Source of the DNA: a bacterium
GTDB lineage: Bacteria; Bacillota; Clostridia; Oscillospirales; Acutalibacteraceae
Direction: 5' to 3'
Assembly: GCA_004560045.1 (NCBI GenBank)
Contig: SFWF01000035.1
Coordinates: forward strand, 1 to 14,397
DNA: 14,397 nt
In this document: positions 7,834 through 13,791 of the stretch, one piece after another
Numbering within the stretch: position 1 is the first letter of the stretch
How the letters are laid out: every line of letters starts with the position of its first letter
Notes under the pieces: generated by a model
Told to the model about the DNA's origin: nothing
Databases searched by the model: none
The model's input: only the letters and a program-made list of their open reading frames with translations
Position numbers and translations under genes: made by a program

Positions 7834-8982
7834 TTACTCCTTACAGGTTAAAACCCTTAAAACATTAAACTGCTTATCGGTAATAACTATATCCGCGTCC
7901 TTGTCCTTAGCTAAACTGCCTTTTTTATTCTCAATTCCTACGATGGTCGCAGGGGTGAGGGCGAGCATATTAACCACGTCAACAAGGGGAATATCATAAT
8001 TCATCACCGCATTTTTAAGCATCATATCCGAGGTGGCAATGCTTCCTGCGTAGGAGCTTCGGTCGGGTAGCTTTGCGACACCTTCCTCAATAATGACCCG
8101 ATTATCGGGTGAAATTGCTCCGAGGTAGCTTTCCTTAAGGTCGGTCCCCGCCGCACGCATCGAGTCGGTGGTGAGGTTTATATGTCCCGAGCCCTTTATC
8201 TTAAGGGCGAGCTGCATAGTCTCCTTAGGAATATGCTTTCCGTCACCGATAAGCTCGACGTACATACCGTCAAGAAGATAGGCCGCCTCTACGATTCCCG
8301 AATAGACCGTCTGACCGATCTTTCGGTTTGAGGTGGTGGCACAGTACATATGGGTCACGTGACGGTATCCCATATCAAAGGCCTTTATAATGTCCTTTGC
8401 GGTGGCGGCGCTGTGTCCTACCGACAAAACGATACCTGCCTTTGCCATCTGCTCGGCCAAAAAGTCGGCGCCCTCTATCTCGGGAGCGGCGGTTATCATT
8501 CTTATTATATCTGCGTTATCGGTAAGCCTTTTTACCGATTCCCGGTCGGGACATCTTACGTATGCGGGATTCTGCGCCCCCTTCATCTCCATCGAAAGGT
8601 AGGGGCCCTCAAGGTGAAGTCCCGATAGGGTTATGGCCGTATTGTCCCTTATCTTTCTGAAAAGCTCAAAGAGCTTTATAAGATCCTCGTCCGAGCAGGA
8701 AACGGTGGTAGGAAGCACGGTTGTAGCGCCGTGCTTCTTATAACATTCTGCCGATTTAATAAAGGCTTCCTCGGTAAGGTCACCGAAATCGTATCCGCCA
8801 CAGCCGTGGGTATGTATCTCGACAAATCCGGGGAGCAGGTAGCCACCCTTTGCGTCGATTATCTCGGCATCGGTCTCGTCAAAGCTTCCGATACCTACGA
8901 TTTTTCCGTTTTCTGTAAGCAGGTCGGTTTTTTCGGTCCTGTCCGCGAAAACGCATATTCCGTTTTTAACAAGTCTTTTCAT
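7834..8982 (-). CDS. nagA: N-acetylglucosamine-6-phosphate deacetylase
   Basis: NagA removes acetate from GlcNAc-6-phosphate to give glucosamine-6-phosphate, the first cytoplasmic step in use of GlcNAc from chitin, mucin or cell wall. The 382-residue protein has the amidohydrolase pattern: a small N-terminal beta domain, GFVEIHTHG with metal-site His57 and His59, HLEGPYL with the metal ligand Glu125, VGHSAAT with His190, THMYCAT with His211, and the catalytic Asp273 in TTDSMRAAG. The KGAQNPAYVR segment matches the family substrate loop. The ATG at 8982 shares its A with the last base of the upstream stop codon (TAATG), and no strong Shine-Dalgarno precedes it, so translation is probably coupled to the nagB-like gene. 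A bidirectional terminator follows. Confidence 0.94.
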   Translation of the reverse strand: MKRLVKNGICVFADRTEKTDLLTENGKIVGIGSFDETDAEIIDAKGGYLLPGFVEIHTHGCGGYDFGDLTEEAFIKSAECYKKHGATTVLPTTVSCSDEDLIKLFELFRKIRDNTAITLSGLHLEGPYLSMEMKGAQNPAYVRCPDRESVKRLTDNADIIRMITAAPEIEGADFLAEQMAKAGIVLSVGHSAATAKDIIKAFDMGYRHVTHMYCATTSNRKIGQTVYSGIVEAAYLLDGMYVELIGDGKHIPKETMQLALKIKGSGHINLTTDSMRAAGTDLKESYLGAISPDNRVIIEEGVAKLPDRSSYAGSIATSDMMLKNAVMNYDIPLVDVVNMLALTPATIVGIENKKGSLAKDKDADIVITDKQFNVLRVLTCKE

Positions 8983-9839
8983 TATTTGTTATAAACTCTG
9001 ATCTCGGGGATGGGAGAGGTAAGAGCAACGTCGGCCGCATAGAGCTTAGCGTCGGGATGAAGTCTGAAGAGGGAACAGGGAACGGCGGCGGTAATATCTC
9101 CGTGGAGAAGTCTTCTGAGTGCGCCTGCGTTCCAGTCTCTCGGCATACACATTCTAACCTTTTTCGCCATGAATATTTCCTTCATACCAACCGTAATACA
9201 GAGCTTCGGAATACCCTCAAGGTCTCCGCCGCAGTTCATAAAGCAGTTGATGGTCTTGGTCTCTCTCGAAATGGGAAGCACGCGGGTAGCGCGGTTTAAG
9301 AACTCCTCGTTAGAGCAGACCTCGCCCGGCTCCGGAGGCTCGTTGAATGCAAAGTGGCCGTTGATGCCGACTCCGCCCCAAGCCATATCAAGCTTTCCGT
9401 ACTTTTCGATTATCTCCATAACCTTGCCTTCGTTTCCGGGTTCGGGGAAGAAACGGTTTTCGGGAAGAAGGTTAAGCTCCTCGTCGATAAGACCGTAGAA
9501 AATGCGATCCATACCGCCTCTGAAGGAGAGGGGACTGTTATAATCGATATACTGTCCGTCCTCGCCGATGTACTCATCCATATTGATAAATACGCAGTTT
9601 TTAAGGCTTACTCTGTACTTATTAACGAGGTAAACGAGACGGCTGTAGGGTCCCAAAGGTCCGTAGGGGACTACCATAACGGTAGGCTCGCCTTTTTTAT
9701 TGTTCTCCTCTATAACCTCTAAAACCTCAATGGCCATTTTCCAATAAAGGTCGTGCTCAGTATCACAGCGATCAAGAAGGATCTGTGAGCCCTTACCGAC
9801 CTCGCTTTTGGGTAAAGAATTGTACTCTGAATGTGTCAT
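8982..9839 (-). CDS. NagB-like sugar-phosphate isomerase/deaminase, divergent active site
   Basis: The 285-residue protein belongs to the NagB/RpiA fold. It carries the landmark INMDEYIGE (D88, the position of E. coli Asp72), GGVGINGHFAFNEP (155-168) and a late LFRLHPDAKL matching the NagB C-terminal region. By position next to nagA it should convert glucosamine-6-phosphate to fructose-6-phosphate and ammonia. Several family hallmarks differ. The usual GPDGH is GINGH, so the catalytic Asp (E. coli Asp141) is Asn160, while His162 and Glu167 are kept. The glycine-rich GGTPL phosphate loop is replaced by PYGPLGPYSR (58-67). The region where E. coli Lys208 contacts phosphate aligns to Asn237. It may be a functional but distant deaminase or act on a related amino-sugar phosphate. 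A Shine-Dalgarno AAAGGAG lies ten bases upstream of ATG 9839. Confidence 0.8.
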   Translation of the reverse strand: MTHSEYNSLPKSEVGKGSQILLDRCDTEHDLYWKMAIEVLEVIEENNKKGEPTVMVVPYGPLGPYSRLVYLVNKYRVSLKNCVFINMDEYIGEDGQYIDYNSPLSFRGGMDRIFYGLIDEELNLLPENRFFPEPGNEGKVMEIIEKYGKLDMAWGGVGINGHFAFNEPPEPGEVCSNEEFLNRATRVLPISRETKTINCFMNCGGDLEGIPKLCITVGMKEIFMAKKVRMCMPRDWNAGALRRLLHGDITAAVPCSLFRLHPDAKLYAADVALTSPIPEIRVYNK

Positions 9840-9869
9840 TTTATAAAAACTCCTTTCGGTATTTTCTTA

Positions 9870-9899
9870 AATATAACACGGTCTGTCTCCTCAAAACAA
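9870..9899 (-). promoter_or_regulatory. Promoter of the nagB-like/nagA operon
   Basis: On the minus strand, -35 TTGTTT (9899-9894) and -10 TATATT (9875-9870) are 18 bases apart, giving a leader of about 25 bases. The -35 is weak, as expected for an activated promoter, and a 13-bp repeat box sits three bases upstream of it. Confidence 0.6.
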
Positions 9900-9902
9900 T
9901 GC

Positions 9903-9987
9903 ATAAATCTGCTATCTTAAAAATTATTAGCACCAATCTGCTGAGTTTAAAGGGCACAACCTTTTAAAAGTAGTATAAATCTGCTAT
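9903..9987. promoter_or_regulatory. Repeated operator boxes ATAAATCTGCTAT in the divergent nag/araC promoter region
   Basis: The 13-mer ATAAATCTGCTAT occurs exactly at 9903-9915 and 9975-9987, 72 bases apart. A partial third copy, sharing the core AATCTGCT, lies between them at 9935-9942. The first box is three bases upstream of the nag -35. The last box overlaps the araC -35 by one base. Direct repeats placed like this fit the asymmetric half-sites read by AraC-family proteins. An additional imperfect palindrome, TTTAAAGG-GCACAA-CCTTTTAAA, lies at 9946-9968. Binding by the adjacent regulator is inferred. Confidence 0.65.
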
Positions 9988-10015
9988 TGACAAACGGCGC
10001 GGTGTCAATTACAAT
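9987..10015 (+). promoter_or_regulatory. Sigma-A-type promoter of the AraC-family gene
   Basis: A consensus -35 TTGACA (9987-9992) and -10 TACAAT (10010-10015) are separated by exactly 17 bases. Transcription would begin near 10022, leaving a leader of about ten bases with a minimal ribosome site GGGTGA before ATG 10033. Confidence 0.8.
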
Positions 10016-10032
10016 CAACCTCGGGTGATAAT

Positions 10033-10842
10033 ATGATTTTTTCCTACGAAAAGCTTTCGGACAGGTATCTCGAGGTAAACAGCTGCGGAACTCAGCAACT
10101 TTGCGACCGAAACTACCGCCGTCACCGTAAAGACGGACGTTGCGACTGGCATATCCTATATATTACCAAGGGCCGAAGCTACCTTACCGAAAAGGGTGAA
10201 AAGCTTGTAGCCGAAAAGGGCGATATAGTTATTTACGCCCCTTTTGAGGAGCAATGCTACGGCTTTTTGGGAGCCGACCGCTCGGTCTCGAATTACATTC
10301 ATTTCAGCGGTACCGGCGTCGAGGAGCTTATGAAAGCCTGCGGACTTTTCGGTAAACGAAAGGTAACCGCAGGGGACAGCCCTCAGCTCGAATCGATTTT
10401 TGCGAAAATGCGGGACGAATATATACTGAAAAAAGAAAATCATATAGAAGCCGCCGCCGCATATCTTATGCAGTTTCTTGTTATCGCGGGACGCTGTGCC
10501 GCTAAAACTGCCGACCCCTCACCCGATTCGGCAAGGAGCATTGACGCCGTCTGCCGTATGATACACGACCGCACGTGCGAGCCACTTACCGTAAAAGAGT
10601 GCGCAGATTTCTGTCATTTAAGCCTTAGCCGTTTTGAGCACATTTTTAAAGATAAAATGGGCGTTTCTCCCAAAAATTACATAAATAAGGTAAAGGTTAC
10701 GGTTGCCTGCGACCTTATAAGCGAATCCGACCTCACCGTCCGTCAAGCCGCCGAAGCGGTAGGCATTACCGACTGTAACTATTTCAGCCGCCTCGTTAAA
10801 AAGTATACCGGCTTCTCTCCAAGTTACTTTAAGGAAAGATAG
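10033..10842 (+). CDS. AraC-family transcriptional regulator, probable regulator of the nag operon
   Basis: The 269-residue protein joins an N-terminal cupin-like sensor domain (about residues 35-95, with WHILYITKGRSYLTEKGEKL and the short DIVIYAPFEEQ strand) to a C-terminal double helix-turn-helix domain (about 170-269). The second HTH carries the family signature: ACDLISESDLTVRQAAEAVG, then NYFSRLVKKYTGFSPSYF. The linker at 155-168 is Pro/Asp-rich. Divergent placement from the nag genes, with repeated boxes at both promoters, argues that it activates them in response to a sugar or sugar phosphate and limits its own synthesis. GlcNAc operons more often use GntR or ROK regulators, so this pairing is somewhat unusual. 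The start at 10033 is fixed by the promoter only about 20 bases upstream. Confidence 0.9.
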   Translation: MIFSYEKLSDRYLEVNSCGTQQLCDRNYRRHRKDGRCDWHILYITKGRSYLTEKGEKLVAEKGDIVIYAPFEEQCYGFLGADRSVSNYIHFSGTGVEELMKACGLFGKRKVTAGDSPQLESIFAKMRDEYILKKENHIEAAAAYLMQFLVIAGRCAAKTADPSPDSARSIDAVCRMIHDRTCEPLTVKECADFCHLSLSRFEHIFKDKMGVSPKNYINKVKVTVACDLISESDLTVRQAAEAVGITDCNYFSRLVKKYTGFSPSYFKER

Positions 10843-10856
10843 CGGCAGGATGCCGC
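10842..10856 (+). terminator. Short hairpin after the AraC gene, weak terminator
   Basis: GCGGCA and TGCCGC form a six-base stem that starts at the last base of the stop codon, with a three-base loop. It lacks a real T run (ATCTTG follows), so termination may be partial and some transcript could continue into the sigma gene. Confidence 0.35.
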
Positions 10857-10859
10857 ATC

Positions 10860-10889
10860 TTGACACAGACCTATATAATAATGTATAAT
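10860..10889 (+). promoter_or_regulatory. Sigma-A-type promoter of the sigma/LRR fusion gene
   Basis: Consensus TTGACA (10860-10865) and consensus TATAAT (10884-10889) are 18 bases apart. A second TATAAT at 10874-10879 is too close to that -35. The gene is therefore made by the housekeeping polymerase; no ECF-type AAC/CGTC promoter is evident, so direct autoregulation is not obvious. Confidence 0.75.
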
Positions 10890-10925
10890 TATATTAACAC
10901 ATATTAAAATGCGGGAGGCGACAGA

Positions 10926-13046
10926 ATGGAAGAAAATATCGTAGGTACGACTGCGCTTAGCGTCGAATATGACGATATCGGTCTCGAAGCCGATAAGACC
11001 TACTTTACCGTAACTCCCGTCGAGAATAGTGTTATTGAAAAGGCGGTGAAGGGCGATTCCGATTCCTTCGAAAAGCTCTTTATGGGAACCTACCGCTACG
11101 TTTTTGCGGCAGTACGTAAATATCTTAAAAACGATCAGGACGCCTACGACGCTATTCAGGAGACCTATACGAGAGTCTATAAAAATCTTTCCCGTCTCGA
11201 GAACGTTTCCTCCTTCTATCCCTGGCTTCACCGCATTGCCGAAAACTGCTCCCTTGATATACTGAAACAAAACGGGCAGGATATCGTGCTCGACGACCTT
11301 AAAGAGAATGCCGCGACCCACGATAAAGCGCCGCAGTCCGACGTTACCTCTGACGTAACCGAGGTTTTAAAGCAGCTCGAGCCCGAGCAGATGGAGATAA
11401 TCTACCACGTATACTACGACGGTATGCAGGTAACCCAGATCGCCCGTATGCAGGGTATTCCCAAAACGACGGTATATAACCGCCTTAATGCCGCGAAAAA
11501 ACGGCTTAAGGACCTGCTCCGTGTCCGCGGAATCGATAAGCCCATCTACGGCGGAGAGTTTGTATCCCTTATTTCTACCGCCCTTCGAAACGCTATCGGA
11601 ACTCAGCTTTTAAGTATGGCCATAGCCGAAGAGATACTTCATAGCGTTACGGGTAGTAAAAACGAAAAGGGAGCCTTCGTCCTTTCCCGTTTCGCACGTA
11701 ATATGCGAAACACCGCCGCAAAGAAGATCGCTTCGATAATCCTTCTCGTTTGCCTTCTTCTTTTCCTTGTAGGCTTCTTAATTTTTTCGACCTTCTATAA
11801 CCTTTTCGGAAAAGAAGGCTCTCTTAGTATAAACCTCGGCGGTATGTTCGACTGGGTCGGCGTTTTCGGTTCAAGCGACGAAGATGACGGTAACGACGCT
11901 TCTGACCCGTTTGACGGTACTACCGCATCCAAGCCCTTGACAGACGACTCCTCGAACGACAGGGCCTCTACCTCATCCTCCGACTCTTCTTCGGTCACGA
12001 CCTCCTCTTCTGTCTCTGCCTCTACCGTGACCTCGTCGGATACCTCGGCTTCTTCGTCTGCCTCTACCTCATCACCGACCTCTACCGCGAAGCCCTCCTC
12101 GCCGTCCTCATCTACGTCGACCTCGAAGCCCTCGACCTCCTCCGGTACGAGGCAGCCCGTAGAGGTTACCTACGTAAGACGCGGCGGCGGCGCATACATC
12201 ACCGGAATTAAGGGAGATCTGAACGATGACGGGTATCTATCAATTCCTTGGACTGTCGATGATGTCCCGGATATCGAGCAGCCCACTCCGGGTCCGCAGG
12301 TTATTGGTATCGAGTCTTTGAACGGTTGCGAAAACCTGAAGACGCTTCGGATGCCGATAACTATTGAAGATATAAACCTTAATGCCTTTGAGACCTGCAG
12401 ACAACTCGAAAAAATTACCTTTTTTGATGAGAGTCCCCAGGGCATCACTAACCCCGTTTACAGCACCGCAGGCAACTGCCTTATTGATAAAAAATCAAAA
12501 ACCCTGATAAAAGGCTTTAAAAGCAGCGTCATTCCTACCGACGGAAGCGTTACTTCTATAGGTTATATGGCTTTTTTGGATTGTGAAGGATTGTCAAGTT
12601 TAACAATTCCAAATACGATAGAAAGTATAGAAGGGATGGCTTTCTACAAATGCACGGGACTTAAATCTATAATAATCCCCGATAGTGTGCGCTATTTTGG
12701 TGATAATGGAACCTTTTGTGACTGCACCTCCCTCGAATACGTTAAGATCGGAAGCGGAATGACCTATCTCACCGATATGAGCAGCTTTCAAGGATGCACC
12801 TCCCTTAAAACCGTGGTCCTGTCAGAAGGGCTTAAAAGCATGGGCGGCTGGTCCTTTGCGAACTGCACCTCCCTTACCTCAATAACCCTTCCGAGCACGC
12901 TTGAAAGTATTTCGGCTGACGCCTTCGAAAACTGTAAAAACCTTAAGCACGTTTACTACGGCGGCAGCAGCTCAGACCGAAGCAAAATAAAAATAGAATC
13001 GGGCAATACCGCCCTGACCTCCGCCACCTGGCACTATAACAGCTAA
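10926..13046 (+). CDS. Membrane-anchored ECF sigma factor fused to Ser/Thr stalk and BspA-type LRR ectodomain
   Basis: One uninterrupted 706-residue frame holds four parts. Residues 42-118 are sigma-70 region 2, with DQDAYDAIQETYTRVYKNLS and SSFYPWLHRIAENCSLDIL. Residues 145-200 are region 4, whose HTH is QVTQIARMQGIPKTTVYNRL; together these are a complete ECF sigma. Residues 203-267 are an uncharacterised cytoplasmic juxtamembrane segment ending in basic residues. Residues 268-294 are one strongly hydrophobic helix; the positive-inside rule puts the sigma part in the cytoplasm. Residues 333-409 are a low-complexity Ser/Thr/Pro/Ala stalk. Residues 420-706 are leucine-rich repeats of the LRR_5/BspA type (units such as CTSLKTVVLSEGLKSMGGWSFANCTSL), closing with a typical YYGGSSSDRSKIKIESGN end. 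Ribosome site GGGAGG seven bases before ATG. No partner anti-sigma gene is adjacent. Likely a surface sensor that releases or presents a sigma factor; ligand and mechanism are unknown. Confidence 0.9.
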   Translation: MEENIVGTTALSVEYDDIGLEADKTYFTVTPVENSVIEKAVKGDSDSFEKLFMGTYRYVFAAVRKYLKNDQDAYDAIQETYTRVYKNLSRLENVSSFYPWLHRIAENCSLDILKQNGQDIVLDDLKENAATHDKAPQSDVTSDVTEVLKQLEPEQMEIIYHVYYDGMQVTQIARMQGIPKTTVYNRLNAAKKRLKDLLRVRGIDKPIYGGEFVSLISTALRNAIGTQLLSMAIAEEILHSVTGSKNEKGAFVLSRFARNMRNTAAKKIASIILLVCLLLFLVGFLIFSTFYNLFGKEGSLSINLGGMFDWVGVFGSSDEDDGNDASDPFDGTTASKPLTDDSSNDRASTSSSDSSSVTTSSSVSASTVTSSDTSASSSASTSSPTSTAKPSSPSSSTSTSKPSTSSGTRQPVEVTYVRRGGGAYITGIKGDLNDDGYLSIPWTVDDVPDIEQPTPGPQVIGIESLNGCENLKTLRMPITIEDINLNAFETCRQLEKITFFDESPQGITNPVYSTAGNCLIDKKSKTLIKGFKSSVIPTDGSVTSIGYMAFLDCEGLSSLTIPNTIESIEGMAFYKCTGLKSIIIPDSVRYFGDNGTFCDCTSLEYVKIGSGMTYLTDMSSFQGCTSLKTVVLSEGLKSMGGWSFANCTSLTSITLPSTLESISADAFENCKNLKHVYYGGSSSDRSKIKIESGNTALTSATWHYNS

Positions 13047-13055
13047 ACACACCCT

Positions 13056-13088
13056 AAAAAACGAAACGGCCCCCCGTTTCGTTTTTTT
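13056..13088 (+). terminator. Intrinsic terminator after the sigma/LRR gene
   Basis: ACGAAACGG (13061-13069) pairs with CCGTTTCGT (13074-13082) around a CCCC loop, flanked by A residues before and a T run after. It starts ten bases after the stop codon. Confidence 0.93.
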
Positions 13089-13180
13089 GCGCCAAAACAC
13101 AAGGCAACCGCCGTCTGATTTACGCACAATATATACGGAAACCGTAGCGGCGGGCGGCCGCTTCGCGCAGTGGACAGTGG

Positions 13181-13206
13181 ACAGTGAATAGAAAAGAGTA
13201 ACGCCT
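13181..13206. repeat. Direct repeat, copy 1 of a 26-base element
   Basis: Begins ACAGTGAATAG and ends GAGTAACGCCT; 25 of 26 bases match the copy at 13426-13451, in the same direction. It is preceded by a doubled GTGGACA (CAGTGGACAGTGGACAGTG), a tandem 7-mer absent as such from copy 2. Confidence 0.75.
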
Positions 13207-13223
13207 TTGACGCAGATATATAA

Positions 13224-13258
13224 TTGAAAATTGAAAGTTGAAAATTGATAATTAAAAA
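13224..13258. repeat. Tandem heptad repeat TTGAAAA, five units
   Basis: Five consecutive 7-base units read TTGAAAA, TTGAAAG, TTGAAAA, TTGATAA and TTAAAAA. Degenerate arrays of this kind are common between genes in many bacteria and often create false reading frames; the minus strand translates as INFQLSIFN-like peptides. Confidence 0.8.
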
Positions 13259-13292
13259 CGGATACCGAAAATAAGACGGCTTCGGTATCCGT
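13258..13292. repeat. Perfect 12-base inverted repeat (hairpin)
   Basis: ACGGATACCGAA (13258-13269) and TTCGGTATCCGT (13281-13292) pair perfectly around an 11-base loop. No T run follows, so it is not an ordinary terminator. The words GGATACCGA recur at 13493-13501, suggesting a second, decayed copy. Confidence 0.7.
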
Positions 13293-13295
13293 AAG

Positions 13296-13341
13296 CCTTC
13301 CCTTTTAGGGGGAAGGGGGACCACGTAGTGGTGGATGAGGG
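13296..13341. repeat. REP-like double hairpin element
   Basis: CCTTCCC pairs with GGGAAGG (13296-13316), followed by a second small hairpin CCAC-GTA-GTGG (13321-13331) and the word TGGATGAGGG. This pattern, a C-run/G-run hairpin and then a short palindrome ending GGATGAGGG, is familiar as a highly repeated intergenic element in Firmicutes genomes; identity by memory only. Confidence 0.55.
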
Positions 13342-13425
13342 AAACCCTTTACTTTAAATCTGGACGGGATAACATACAATCCATATTTAATTAAACAATA
13401 TTTATCTTCGCACAGTGATCAATGA

Positions 13426-13451
13426 ACAGTGAACAGAAAAGAGTAACGCCT
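13426..13451. repeat. Direct repeat, copy 2 of the 26-base element
   Basis: Matches 13181-13206 with a single T to C change, 245 bases further on. Beyond the element the two copies diverge at once (TTGACGC versus ACGGCGT), so its right edge is sharp. Confidence 0.75.
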
Positions 13452-13658
13452 ACGGCGTGAGTAGCGCGACCCGCGAGCAATAAGAGTAAAGGATACCGAG
13501 AGAATTGATTAAACGGTTGTAGGGGTCGGTGTCCTCTGCTCCTCCCGAGGAAAATGAGCCGAAGATAAACGGCTATTCTCGATATGAAATTTATTTTAAA
13601 ACCGTATGGACTTTTTCATCGGACGCCCGTGAGACATCACAAATTTAAACAAAACTTT

Positions 13659-13692
13659 TCGGCTACGTTATTATTTATCGTAGCCGATTTTT
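13659..13692 (+). terminator. Orphan intrinsic terminator with no gene directly upstream
   Basis: TCGGCTACG (13659-13667) and CGTAGCCGA (13679-13687) form a perfect nine-base stem followed by TTTTT. The previous plus-strand gene already ended at its own terminator near 13088, and no T run follows the stem on the minus strand. It therefore appears to end an unknown transcript starting between the two. Confidence 0.8.
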
Positions 13693-13791
13693 ATATAAAA
13701 AATAATTTTTTTGCAAAAAATGTGGTAATTTTTCGAAAAAACGCAGTCTATATAGTAAAATCCAGTTTTTTTCGAAAGGATAGTGTTGCAA

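Larger units (their letters stand above)
13089..13658. other. Gene-poor stretch filled with short dispersed repeats
   Basis: No credible gene was found here. The stretch is a patchwork: a GC-rich palindromic piece (around 13146-13168), a duplicated 26-base element, a heptad tandem repeat, a perfect hairpin, a REP-like GGGGGAAGG unit, and near 13516-13550 a TTGTAGGGG...CCTCCCG piece followed by an AGCCG/CGGCT hairpin (13557-13574). Such mixtures are typical of small non-coding dispersed elements in gut Clostridia. It separates the sigma/LRR gene from the Mor-family gene. Confidence 0.6.

Noticed and set aside
11922..12153. Low-complexity Ser/Thr codon run as a sign of frameshift or a gene boundary inside the sigma/LRR gene
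   Set aside because: The frame stays open through it, the composition is that of a real Ser/Thr stalk, no stop, ribosome site or promoter lies in it, and a membrane helix precedes it, all consistent with one continuous protein.
13043..13324. Possible 93-residue protein on the minus strand
   Set aside because: It is a translation of the terminator, heptad repeat and REP-like hairpins; INFQLSIFN-type peptides are a well-known artefact of TTGAAAA arrays.
13166..13460. CRISPR-like array
   Set aside because: There are only two copies of the 26-base element, 245 bases apart, with unrelated repeats between them, no regular spacers and no cas genes.
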